Below, one piece after another: positions 16,492 to 25,080 of a stretch of DNA of 64,000 bases. The position numbers and the translations under genes are program-made. How positions within the stretch are numbered: the first letter of the stretch is position 1; every line of letters begins with the position of its first letter. Below the pieces are notes generated by a model. It had not been told where the DNA came from. It made no database searches and worked only from the letters and a program-made list of their open reading frames with translations. Source of the DNA: Faecalicatena contorta (GTDB lineage: Bacteria; Bacillota; Clostridia; Lachnospirales; Lachnospiraceae); assembly GCF_039521745.1 (NCBI RefSeq), contig NZ_BAAACT010000010.1, one strand, 5' to 3'.

Positions 16492-18832
16492 GATCAGCCG
16501 CATTCTGGAAACTGCCAGAGGTGACGGCAAGGTACATTCCGCACAGGATACCTTACCGTTCCGCCAGATGTACCCGGACGGTCTGTGCAAGCTGGACGAC
16601 CACACCTGGTCGAAGTGTATCGAGTTCGAGGATGTGAATTATCAGCTTGCAAAACCTGACGACCAGACGGCGATTTTTGAAGCCCTCTGCGATATGTATA
16701 ACGCCCATGACGCTTCTATCGGGATGCAGCTCTCCCTTGTGAGCCGCCGCATGAACCGGGAGGATTTTGTGAAGCGTATCGAGATCGCAGCACAGGGAGA
16801 TCACTTTGACCATATCCGTGAGCTTTACACGCAAATGCTCCGCAAGCAGCTTGAACGTGGCAACAACGGTCTTATCAAAACGAAGTATCTGACCCTCACC
16901 ATCGAGGCACGGGACAGCAAAACCGCACGGGCACGGTTTTCCCGGATCGTCATGGACGCCCTCAACCATTTCAAGGTCATGGGCGCTCTGGCAAAAGAGC
17001 TTGGCGGCAAGGAGTGGCTGGAAATGCTCCACGGCATCCTGCACCCGAATGGGGAATGGTTTGCCTTTGAATGGAGCTGGCTTGCCCCTTCCGGCCTGTC
17101 GGTTCAGGATTTTATCGCACCATCTTCCTTCCGCTTCGGTGAAGCACGGAAGTTCACAATGGCAGATAAATTCTGCGCCGTGTCCTTTCTGCAGATCAGC
17201 GCGCCGGAAATGGATGACCGTATGCTCACCGAGCTGCTGGATACGGATAGCGGGCTGCTTGTCAGCCTCCATATCCGCAGCATGGACCAGAACGAGGCGA
17301 TCAAAACGGTCAAGCGAAAGATCACCGACATTGACAGTATGAAGATTGACGCGCAGAAAAAGGCTGTGCGTGAGGGTTTCGATATGGATATCATCCCCAC
17401 CGACCTTGCCACCTACGCAGGCGAGGCAAAGAACATCCTCCGTGATCTGCAAAGCCGGAATGAGCGAATGTTTTTGATGACCTTTTTGGTGGTGAATTTT
17501 TCGGACAGCAAGCAAAAACTGGAGAATGACCTTCTCCGTGCGGCAAGCGTGGCGCAGAAATATAACTGTTCCCTGGTGCGGCTGGACTTTCAGCAGGAGG
17601 ACGGTTTCATATCGGCTCTGCCCCTGGGTGTCAACCGCATTAAGATACAGCGCGGACTTACCACTTCAGCGGTGGCAGTGTTCGTTCCCTTCACCACACA
17701 GGAGATTTTCCACGGTGGCGAAGCTCTCTACTATGGTCTTAATGCTACTTCCGGCAACATGATCCTTGCCGACCGTAAAAAGCTGAAAACGCCCAACGGC
17801 ATGATCTTAGGTACGCCCGGCAGCGGCAAGAGCTTTTCCGCAAAGCGCTCCATCGTGGGTGTGTTCCTGAACACAAAGGACGATATCCTGATTTGCGACC
17901 CAGAGGCGGAGTATTTTCCGCTGGTGAACCGTTTGGAAGGTCAGGTCATCAAAATCTCTCCAACCAGTACACAGTATGTGAACCCTATGGATATCAACCT
18001 CAATTACAGCGAGGATGATAACCCGCTGGCGCTGAAATCAGATTTTATCCTGTCGTTCTGCGAACTGGCGGCAGGCGGCCGGAACGGTCTGGAGCCGGTG
18101 GAAAAGACGGTCATTGACCGTGCCGTGCGGATCGTGTACCGCCCCTATATCGCAGACTCTCGCCCGGAGAATATGCCGCTGCTGGAAGATTTGTATGACG
18201 AGATCAAACGGCAGCCGGAGCCGGAGGCACAGCGGATCGCGGCGGCACTGGAACTGTATGTGCATGGCAGCCTGAATGTTTTTAACCACCGTACCAACGT
18301 GGATATCAACAACCGCATTGTCTGCTTCGATATCAAGGAGCTGGGAAAGCAGCTCAAAAGCCTGGGTATGCTGGTGATCCAGGACCAGGTATGGAACCGT
18401 GTTTCCCAAAACCGGGATCAGGGTAAATCCACCTGGTACTTCGTGGACGAGTTCCACCTTCTGCTGCGCGGCGAGGTCGGTACCTGGAGCGTGGAGATTT
18501 GGAAACGCTTTCGCAAATGGGGCGGTATCCCCACGGGGATCACGCAGAACATCAAGGACCTGCTTTCCTCCCCGGAGATCGAGAACATCTTTGAAAACAG
18601 CGATTTTGTGTACCTTCTGAACCAGGCCAGCGGAGACAGGAAAATCCTCTGCGAGCGCCTGAATATCTCCAACCAGCAGGCGGCGCATATCAGCAATGCA
18701 GGCCCCGGCGAGGGGCTGATCTTCTTCGGCAATGTGATCCTGCCTTTTGTGGATGACTTCCCGAAGGACAATGAGCTTTACAGCATTATGACCACCAAAC
18801 CCGGAGAAGTGATAAAATCAGACTTAAACTGA
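16409..18832 (+). CDS. virB4: VirB4-type conjugation ATPase
   Basis: 807 aa from TTG at 16409, nine bases after AAGGAGG. Walker A 'GTPGSGKSFS' lies near residue 468 and Walker B 'YFVDEFHLLL' near 679. The N-terminal half holds the family's typical pre-ATPase domain. This is the energising ATPase of the type IV secretion channel. It shares 83 bp with prgI. The conserved operon is interrupted immediately downstream by an AT-rich cargo gene before transfer genes resume at 19.9 kb. Confidence 0.95.
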   Translation: MFRKRKPEPQARQTAKPTVKLTAAEKREISRILETARGDGKVHSAQDTLPFRQMYPDGLCKLDDHTWSKCIEFEDVNYQLAKPDDQTAIFEALCDMYNAHDASIGMQLSLVSRRMNREDFVKRIEIAAQGDHFDHIRELYTQMLRKQLERGNNGLIKTKYLTLTIEARDSKTARARFSRIVMDALNHFKVMGALAKELGGKEWLEMLHGILHPNGEWFAFEWSWLAPSGLSVQDFIAPSSFRFGEARKFTMADKFCAVSFLQISAPEMDDRMLTELLDTDSGLLVSLHIRSMDQNEAIKTVKRKITDIDSMKIDAQKKAVREGFDMDIIPTDLATYAGEAKNILRDLQSRNERMFLMTFLVVNFSDSKQKLENDLLRAASVAQKYNCSLVRLDFQQEDGFISALPLGVNRIKIQRGLTTSAVAVFVPFTTQEIFHGGEALYYGLNATSGNMILADRKKLKTPNGMILGTPGSGKSFSAKRSIVGVFLNTKDDILICDPEAEYFPLVNRLEGQVIKISPTSTQYVNPMDINLNYSEDDNPLALKSDFILSFCELAAGGRNGLEPVEKTVIDRAVRIVYRPYIADSRPENMPLLEDLYDEIKRQPEPEAQRIAAALELYVHGSLNVFNHRTNVDINNRIVCFDIKELGKQLKSLGMLVIQDQVWNRVSQNRDQGKSTWYFVDEFHLLLRGEVGTWSVEIWKRFRKWGGIPTGITQNIKDLLSSPEIENIFENSDFVYLLNQASGDRKILCERLNISNQQAAHISNAGPGEGLIFFGNVILPFVDDFPKDNELYSIMTTKPGEVIKSDLN

Positions 18833-18893
18833 CAAATACAACCTATATTTTCAAAAAAGGATGTGGTATGATTACAAAAGTGAGGTGATAGTG

Positions 18894-19814
18894 TTGACTG
18901 ATGTATTTTTCACTGCCACAAAGAAAGCGTTAAGTAATATTACATCAACTTATGATACCGTGTGGCCAACCGCAGCAGGATTATGGAATCTTCGCTGCAT
19001 GGTTAATGGTGTAAAAAAAGAGTATCCAGATATTACAGAAGCTGAGCTGGCTGCAAAATTTAGTTTGGGTAGTGGGATTCACGGGGTGAACTATAAGCGT
19101 GCCTTTGTGGATCACACATGGGAGCAGCAACAAACAAGGTTTGCCTGGATATTGTTGAACAGCACCATACCGATTTTTGAAGGATGGTTAGAAGAACTAA
19201 AACAGAATTGCTTTCCTGATATGAGAGTCAAGGAACTGCAATTTCCGGGACAAGTACAAACTGAGGTGTCTCGTCTAACAAGTAGTCCTTCCACAATTCT
19301 GAGCAATTCATTTTATTCGACCTATTCTGGAAAACGGGACAGATGTTATAGTCAAATTGACGCATTATTGCACTGTTACAGAGTATTCAAAGAGGCGCGA
19401 AACTGTTATATGCACAATGGCTCAAAAGCTGATGCGAAGTTGGTAAACGCTTATGCCTTGTACACACCGTTTGCAACACCTGCGGCATTATGTGTGTCCG
19501 AAGTTCCAGAATTTCCGATTCCTGCCTTGGGAGATGAAATTCAGATTAGTTTACGAGGCGTTGTTGGTTTCTCGTATATACTAATTAAGATTTTGGTGTC
19601 GTTAGATACAGAACTGCTTTGTGCCGCCAACGCAGAAAGGGAGTTTATATCTCGTTATCAGGAAAAACACACAATTTTGCGGACACTGAAGCCGAATTTG
19701 GATGGTGCTAGGCGACAGGTGAAACAGTATGTTCAACAATGTGGTTTCCCTGCGCCATTGGCAGTTGATGATCTTACAGCGTTTTTGCTCAGGAATCATT
19801 TGGTTTCCCGATAA
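18894..19814 (+). CDS. HEPN-motif cargo protein, candidate RNase or toxin
   Basis: 306 aa from TTG at 18894, behind TGAGGTGA; ATG at 18861 is also in frame and GTG at 18891 is possible. I do not recognise the family as a whole. It contains 'ARNCYMHNG' with Arg 169, Asn 170 and His 174, the RNxxxH signature of HEPN ribonucleases found in toxin and abortive-infection proteins. No transmembrane segment is seen. The gene is clearly AT-richer than virB4 and the methyltransferase around it, has its own terminator, and has no visible antitoxin. A defence role is inferred from the motif and cargo position. Confidence 0.6.
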   Translation: MTDVFFTATKKALSNITSTYDTVWPTAAGLWNLRCMVNGVKKEYPDITEAELAAKFSLGSGIHGVNYKRAFVDHTWEQQQTRFAWILLNSTIPIFEGWLEELKQNCFPDMRVKELQFPGQVQTEVSRLTSSPSTILSNSFYSTYSGKRDRCYSQIDALLHCYRVFKEARNCYMHNGSKADAKLVNAYALYTPFATPAALCVSEVPEFPIPALGDEIQISLRGVVGFSYILIKILVSLDTELLCAANAEREFISRYQEKHTILRTLKPNLDGARRQVKQYVQQCGFPAPLAVDDLTAFLLRNHLVSR

Positions 19815-19840
19815 TTTTTATATTGAATAATGACTTTTGA

Positions 19841-19870
19841 AGCCCGCTTCTTCTTGAGAAGCGGGTTTTC
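19841..19870 (+). terminator. Terminator after the HEPN-motif gene
   Basis: CCCGCTTCT pairs with AGAAGCGGG around TCTTG, followed by TTTT. It isolates the cargo gene from the methyltransferase gene. Confidence 0.8.
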
Positions 19871-19889
19871 TTATGCCCAAAATTAGGAG

Positions 19890-20927
19890 GTGACAGATAA
19901 AATCAACACTATATTAACTCATGTGAGCCTGTTTTCCGGCATTGGCGGTCTGGACCTGGCGGCGGAGGCTGCCGGGTTTGAAACCGTCTGCCAGTGTGAG
20001 TGGGCGGATTTTCCGCACGCCGTCCTCTCCGCACGATGGCCGGATGTTCCCAGGTTCCGGGATATTACTACTTTCACGAAGGAGGCGTTTTTTGAAAAAA
20101 CAGGACTTGAAACAGTTACCGTTATCTCAGGCGGCTTTCCCTGTCAGCCCTTCTCCACCGCCGGAAAACGGAAGGGCTTTGCGGATGAACGCTACCTGTG
20201 GCCGGAAATGTGCCGCGTTATTACCGAGCTGCGGCCCCGTTGGGTGCTTGGGGAAAATGTTGCTGGCTTCATCAATATGGGGCTCGACAAAACGATCTTT
20301 GACCTGGCAAAAGCGGGATACGCTGTTCTCCCATTCGTATTTCCGGCTTGCGGCGTCGGCGCATGGCATGAGCGCCAGCGAACTTTTATCGTCGCGGCTG
20401 ATGTTTCCCACACCCCTTGCCTCCGACAACAACACCGCCAGGGACGCGGCAAGCCTGGATGTGTTCCTGTCGGACAATGGGATATTCCGCAAGAGGAACC
20501 GAAACGGGGCAATCTGGAGCCTCAGCCTGTCGGCGGCGGTATTCTATCTGACCCCGGTGGCGTCGGACGGTTTCCGCTCGACCTTGAAGCCATCGGCCTT
20601 CGATCCGACGAAGAAGGACGGGAACCTGTCGGCGCAAATCATCTCCCAGGAGCGGCCGGTGTCCGAAACGGCAGCACTGAACCCGGATTGGGTGGAATGG
20701 CTCATGGGCTTTCCGAAAGGATGGACGGACGTATCCTCTGGGCCGCCGAACCGGAAGGAATCCCCCGCATGACCGAGCGCATGGATGACCGGGCGCTGCG
20801 GCTGAAAACATTGGGAAATGCGGTCTGCCCGCCCCAGGCCTATCCCATTTTCCGCTATATCGCCATGATCGAGAATGGCACCTGCGGTGACTTCTGCCCC
20901 TATGGAAAGGAAGGTGACTGCCTATGA
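19890..20927 (+). CDS. DNA (cytosine-5-)-methyltransferase
   Basis: 345 aa. The frame opens at GTG 19890, which overlaps the AGGAGG ribosome site, so the true start is uncertain by a few codons. Motif I 'SLFSGIGGLDLAAEAAGF', catalytic motif IV 'GGFPCQPFS', motif VI 'GENVAGF', motif VIII 'ERQRTFIVA' and motif X 'LGNAVCPPQ' are all present, so the enzyme should be active. No restriction gene is near; it probably guards transferred DNA against host restriction. From about 20390 to 20770 the +1 frame also reads like a methyltransferase C-terminus. Its stop overlaps the next ATG by 4 bp. Confidence 0.92.
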   Translation: MTDKINTILTHVSLFSGIGGLDLAAEAAGFETVCQCEWADFPHAVLSARWPDVPRFRDITTFTKEAFFEKTGLETVTVISGGFPCQPFSTAGKRKGFADERYLWPEMCRVITELRPRWVLGENVAGFINMGLDKTIFDLAKAGYAVLPFVFPACGVGAWHERQRTFIVAADVSHTPCLRQQHRQGRGKPGCVPVGQWDIPQEEPKRGNLEPQPVGGGILSDPGGVGRFPLDLEAIGLRSDEEGREPVGANHLPGAAGVRNGSTEPGLGGMAHGLSERMDGRILWAAEPEGIPRMTERMDDRALRLKTLGNAVCPPQAYPIFRYIAMIENGTCGDFCPYGKEGDCL

Positions 20928-22903
20928 GGGAACTGAAAGCGACCGATAAGATCACGCAGAAAATGACCCGTGACGGTGCGGTATCGGAAAACCTTGCCAC
21001 GGGAGAGGTGGAACATATCAGCAGCCGGGAGCCGGAAACGGAACTGTCCGCTTCTTCGGAAGAATCTGCTGGCGCGGCTGCCGACCTTGCTCTGCGTGCG
21101 GCGGAACACCATGAGAAGAAAAGCGCACGAAAGGCGGAAAAGGCTGACACCCAGGCGGTGCGGGATGGTTCTGCCGCAAGGCAGCGCCCGTCCTCCCGCC
21201 TGCAATTTACCGAGGAAGAACGTGCCGATCCCGCACTTGGAAAGTACATCGACCGTTCCGACCGTGCGGCGGACAGGCTGGACGCGGCAAAAGCCGCTAT
21301 CCCCACAAAGAAAGTTCTCCGTACCGAGCGTGTTTTTGACGAGACAGCCGGAAAAGGCAAAACGCAGCTTCACTTTGAAGAAGTGGAGAAACGCCCCAAT
21401 GGACGCCTGCGGCACAATCCGCTTTCTCGGCCGGTTCATGAGATCGTCCACGCTGCCCATGCGAAGGTGCATGAGGTGGAACAGGAAAATGTGGGTGTTG
21501 AGGCCGGACACAAGGGCGAGGTGCTGACGGAGCGTGGGCTTGCCTACGGAAAAGGCAAAGTCCGTGCCGCCGTCCACCATCACCGCACAAAGCCCTGGCG
21601 TGACGCGGCGAAGGCAGAGCAGGCTTCTTTTAAGGCAAACGCCGACTACCTTTACCAAAAGGCACTGCAGGATGATCCCGCATTGGCAGCTTCTAACCCG
21701 GTATCTCGTTTTCTGCAGAAACAGCGGATCAAGCGGAACTACGCAAAGGAGCTGCGGCAGGCAGAGAAAACCGCAAAGAACACAGCGGCCACGGCGAAAA
21801 GCGCGGCGCAGAAAGCAAAGGACGCCTTCAAAGAAACCTTCCTCTACATCAAGCACCATAGCCGGGCGGTGCTGCTGGTGATCGGCATTGGCGCCTGTGT
21901 TGCTCTGCTGTTTGGCGGGGTATCTTCCTGTTCCATGATGGCAGGCTCCGGCGTGGGCGGTGTATTTACTTCTTCTTATCTCTCCGAGGATGCAGATATG
22001 CTGGCTGCGGAGGCGGCCTACTGCGAACTGGAGCAGGAGCTTCAATATGAGCTGGACCACTATGAGGCACTGCACCCCGGATATGACGAATACCGTTTTG
22101 ACCTGGACGAGATCGAGCATGACCCTTATGTGCTGATTTCCATTCTCACAGCGTTCCATGAAGGGGTGTTTACCATCGACGAGGTTCAGGCGGAGCTGCA
22201 AATGCTCTTTGAAAAACAGTACATTCTGACGCAGACCGTGGGAGTGGAGGTGCGCTATCGGACGGAAACACGGACAGACAGCGAGGGAAATGACTATGAC
22301 GTGGAAGTACCGTATAACTACTATATCTGCAAGGTAAAGCTGGAAAACTTCGACCTTTCCCATGTGCCGGCCTACATCATGGACGAAGAAACACTTTCCT
22401 TGTATGCGGTCTATATGGCAACGCTGGGAAACCGGGAAGATTTGTTCCCCGGCTCCGGCTATGTAAACAAGTACACCAAACCGCTCACCACCTATGATAT
22501 TCCGCCTTCCGCACTGGAGGATGAAACCTTTGCAACGCTCATTACTGAGGCGGAGAAGTACATCGGCTATCCTTATGTCTGGGGCGGCAGCAATCCGAAC
22601 ACTTCTTTTGATTGCTCCGGCTTCGTGTCCTGGGTGCTGACGCAAAGCGGTGTCTGCAATACGGGCAGGCTGGGAGCCCAGGGGCTTTACAATATTTCCA
22701 CCCCGGTATCCTCTGCCAACGCAAAGCCCGGCGACCTGATCTTTTTCGTCGGCACTTACGATACACCGGGCGTTTCCCATGTGGGTATCTATGTGGGCGG
22801 TGGAAAAATGCTGCACTGCGGTGACCCTATCCAGTATGCAGATATCAACACAAGCTACTGGCAATCCCACTTTTACGCTTTCGGGCGACCGCCCTACAAC
22901 TAA
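20924..22903 (+). CDS. NlpC/P60 transfer-associated cell wall hydrolase
   Basis: 659 aa. A long charged cytoplasmic N-terminus (about 1-310) precedes one membrane segment (about 314-336, 'AVLLVIGIGACVALLFGG'), an extracytoplasmic linker, and a C-terminal NlpC/P60 domain with 'DCSGFVSW' (Cys near 563) and 'SHVGIYVGG' (His near 619). It should open peptidoglycan for the conjugation channel, as VirB1-like hydrolases do. ATGA overlap with the methyltransferase shows cotranscription. Confidence 0.92.
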   Translation: MRELKATDKITQKMTRDGAVSENLATGEVEHISSREPETELSASSEESAGAAADLALRAAEHHEKKSARKAEKADTQAVRDGSAARQRPSSRLQFTEEERADPALGKYIDRSDRAADRLDAAKAAIPTKKVLRTERVFDETAGKGKTQLHFEEVEKRPNGRLRHNPLSRPVHEIVHAAHAKVHEVEQENVGVEAGHKGEVLTERGLAYGKGKVRAAVHHHRTKPWRDAAKAEQASFKANADYLYQKALQDDPALAASNPVSRFLQKQRIKRNYAKELRQAEKTAKNTAATAKSAAQKAKDAFKETFLYIKHHSRAVLLVIGIGACVALLFGGVSSCSMMAGSGVGGVFTSSYLSEDADMLAAEAAYCELEQELQYELDHYEALHPGYDEYRFDLDEIEHDPYVLISILTAFHEGVFTIDEVQAELQMLFEKQYILTQTVGVEVRYRTETRTDSEGNDYDVEVPYNYYICKVKLENFDLSHVPAYIMDEETLSLYAVYMATLGNREDLFPGSGYVNKYTKPLTTYDIPPSALEDETFATLITEAEKYIGYPYVWGGSNPNTSFDCSGFVSWVLTQSGVCNTGRLGAQGLYNISTPVSSANAKPGDLIFFVGTYDTPGVSHVGIYVGGGKMLHCGDPIQYADINTSYWQSHFYAFGRPPYN

Positions 22904-22929
22904 AAAACGATATGGAGGTAATTTGATTT

Positions 22930-23202
22930 ATGGCAACGACACAGAAGATCCGCAATGACATTGCGAAAACCAAAGAAAAGATCGCGGAGCAGCAGAAACG
23001 CCTTCGTGCGCTGGAAGCCCAGCTTGCGGAGGAAGAAAATCTGGAAATCGTCCGCATGGTGAAAGCCGTGAAGATGGATAACAAGGAACTGACCGCCTTC
23101 CTGAAAGCCTATGCCAGCGGTATGATCTCCCTGCCGGAAGGTATGCTGCAGGAGGTCAACACCGAGAATGAGGAAACGGAGGGATACGAGGATGAAGCAT
23201 AA
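22930..23202 (+). CDS. DUF4315 family protein
   Basis: 90 aa, with ATG behind TGGAGG. A coiled-coil N-terminus ('KIRNDIAKTKEKIAEQQKRL', 'ALEAQLAEEEN') is followed by 'VKMDNKELTAFLKAY' and an acidic tail. This matches the DUF4315 family, which sits at this place in Clostridia ICEs. Function is unknown. Its end overlaps the DUF4366 gene by 11 bp. Confidence 0.88.
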   Translation: MATTQKIRNDIAKTKEKIAEQQKRLRALEAQLAEEENLEIVRMVKAVKMDNKELTAFLKAYASGMISLPEGMLQEVNTENEETEGYEDEA

Positions 23203-24247
23203 CTTTATGACAAAAATGGTATCGGCTCTTTTGGCGGTGGTGCTCAGCACTGCCGCTTTTTCTGTCACCGCCTTTGCCAGCGGCGGCGAGGAAACCACGG
23301 AGCCCGTGGCTGAACAGGAAATGGCCGGGGATGTTTCTGATCTGCTTTCCGCTCTTGCAGGCAGCCAGGCCACGGTATCCGTCACCGAGGATGGTATCCA
23401 GTTCAGTTCCGGCGAAAATGACTCCGGGCAGACCGGCACCGTCACCACGGGCGGCGGCAATTTGAATGTCCGCACGGGTGCGGGAATGGACTACACCGCC
23501 TTCACCCAGCTTCCCAACGGAACGACCGTGAAGGTGATCGGCACGGACGGCGACTGGCTGAAGGTCATCCTGCCGGAGAAAGTCGGCTATGTCTATTCCA
23601 GCTACATGACGGTAAGTGACGGCGAGGCTGGTTCCGGGGAAGGCTCTTTCTCTCTGGATGCGGAAACGCTGGAAAATCTGCTGGGGATACTGGGCGGCGG
23701 TTTGAATGGCGGTGCCGCTTTGACGCCGGACGGAAACCTGTCGCTGATCGACGATATCGGCAGCCCTGCCGCCAGCGGCAAGCAGTTCATCACGGTGGAG
23801 ACAAAGAATGGCAATGTGTTCTATCTCATCATCGACCGTGACGATAAGGGCGAGGAAACCGTGCATTTTCTGAACCAGGTGGATGAAGCCGACCTCATGG
23901 CGCTTACGGAGGATGGAGAAAAGGCGGAAACACCGATTGTCTGCACCTGTACGGAGAAGTGCCAGGCCGGAGAGGTCAACACCGCTTGCCAGGTCTGCGT
24001 AAAAAACCTCAGTGAATGTGTTGGCACGGAACAGAAAGCTGCGGAGCCCACCGAACCGGAAAATCCGGAACCTGAAAAGAAAAGCAATACCGGAGCGATC
24101 CTGGCGGTGCTGCTGATCCTTGCAGCCGGAGGCGGCGCAGCGGTCTATTTCCTGGTTCTGAAACCGAAGCAGGGCAAGAAAGTTCCCGCTGATCTGGATG
24201 ATTTCGATCTGGAGGATGAAGAAGAATATCTGACCGAGGACGAATGA
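23192..24247 (+). CDS. DUF4366 / CD1107 family exported protein with SH3 domain
   Basis: 351 aa. ATG at 23192 lies eight bases after GGAGGG; an in-frame ATG at 23168 has no site. It has a signal peptide (about 1-30), an SH3-like wall-binding domain ('GGNLNVRTGAGMDYTAFTQL', 'GYVYSSYMTVSDGE'), a Cys-rich patch 'CTCTEKCQAGEVNTACQVC', a C-terminal membrane segment 'AILAVLLILAAGGGAAVYFL' and an acidic tail. The CD1107 family is a surface component of Clostridia ICEs. A cell-wall role next to the NlpC/P60 gene is inferred. Confidence 0.88.
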   Translation: MKHNFMTKMVSALLAVVLSTAAFSVTAFASGGEETTEPVAEQEMAGDVSDLLSALAGSQATVSVTEDGIQFSSGENDSGQTGTVTTGGGNLNVRTGAGMDYTAFTQLPNGTTVKVIGTDGDWLKVILPEKVGYVYSSYMTVSDGEAGSGEGSFSLDAETLENLLGILGGGLNGGAALTPDGNLSLIDDIGSPAASGKQFITVETKNGNVFYLIIDRDDKGEETVHFLNQVDEADLMALTEDGEKAETPIVCTCTEKCQAGEVNTACQVCVKNLSECVGTEQKAAEPTEPENPEPEKKSNTGAILAVLLILAAGGGAAVYFLVLKPKQGKKVPADLDDFDLEDEEEYLTEDE

Positions 24248-24263
24248 ACTGTGGTCAGAGAAA

Positions 24264-24298
24264 AAATGTGGCAGATGTTACTCATCTGCCACATTTTA
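24264..24298. terminator. Bidirectional terminator
   Basis: AAATGTGGCAGATG pairs perfectly with CATCTGCCACATTT around a short loop, with A and T runs on the two sides. It separates the rightward transfer operon from the leftward cargo gene, whose stop codon lies inside it. Confidence 0.85.
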
Positions 24299-25009
24299 TA
24301 GTTCATCCATTGTATACATTCGCTCAGGAAGATCCTCCCAGAACTTAATCAAAGCATTAAAGTAATCAATAAAATCTTGTTCTTGTATCATCAGCGTGGG
24401 TTCAAGCAGTGTCGTGTGATAGAGAGACATTAAATCATATTCTGTTCCACAAATATCTTGGGTGAAGTAATCAGGCCTAAGCTTTCTGAGCTTTTGTTCT
24501 GAATCTCCTTCTGCGTGCTTTATCACATTAACCAACAAACGAAGCTCTTTTATTTTTCCCCAAGAATCCAGTTTTTCAAAAGGTTGTTGATGCCATTCAA
24601 AAACATCTTTTGAAAACGCAAAACCACGTTTAATGTCGAAAGGGTCATATTTAAGACCTTCTTGCTCTGCTTCATGTATGACGAAGGAGTATAGTTGTTG
24701 TTCCCATACTTGACACAAACACGCCAACCACATTCCGATATTCCGATATCGCATGAGTGAAAGCATATCATACCGTTCGACTGCTTTTTCCTGAACGAAA
24801 TCAACATAATCGCTAGGGTCAACATAGTCATCTTCAGTACAAGGACGGTTCATAATGCTTTCCCATAATTCGTTTTGATATTCTTCCGCCTCAGATTCTG
24901 CGTTTGCAAAAACAGGCTGAATTCGCTCTACAAACATTGTTTTTATTAGAGTCAAATCATCAATGTATCGTTGTTTTAGTGGTCCCCATAAGTACAGTTG
25001 TGAGCGCAT
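24296..25009 (-). CDS. Uncharacterised cargo protein
   Basis: 237 aa, with ATG at 25009 behind AAAGGGGG; an in-frame TTG at 25033 lies before that site. I do not recognise the family with confidence. It is helical, without signal peptide or membrane segment. The patch 'LRLLVNVIKHAEGDSEQKL' (about 156-174) resembles a motif in small all-helical proteins of defence islands, but the Arg-to-His spacing (x7) does not fit canonical HEPN. It is AT-richer than its neighbours and is the only leftward gene between two rightward transfer genes, so it is inserted cargo. Confidence 0.7.
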   Translation of the reverse strand: MRSQLYLWGPLKQRYIDDLTLIKTMFVERIQPVFANAESEAEEYQNELWESIMNRPCTEDDYVDPSDYVDFVQEKAVERYDMLSLMRYRNIGMWLACLCQVWEQQLYSFVIHEAEQEGLKYDPFDIKRGFAFSKDVFEWHQQPFEKLDSWGKIKELRLLVNVIKHAEGDSEQKLRKLRPDYFTQDICGTEYDLMSLYHTTLLEPTLMIQEQDFIDYFNALIKFWEDLPERMYTMDEL

Positions 25010-25080
25010 GATAGAATCCCCCTTTCTTACCAAATTATTATATTCCGAAATACTGAACTTTTCAACATAGGAGGTATAAA

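Noticed and set aside
20900..22870. Very long leftward open frames opposite the NlpC/P60 and ArdA genes
   Set aside because: These are antisense shadows caused by high-GC codon use; the rightward genes carry the domains and ribosome sites.
24296..25009. Calling the orphan cargo gene a HEPN RNase
   Set aside because: The Arg-to-His spacing in LRLLVNVIKH is too long for the canonical Rx4-6H motif.
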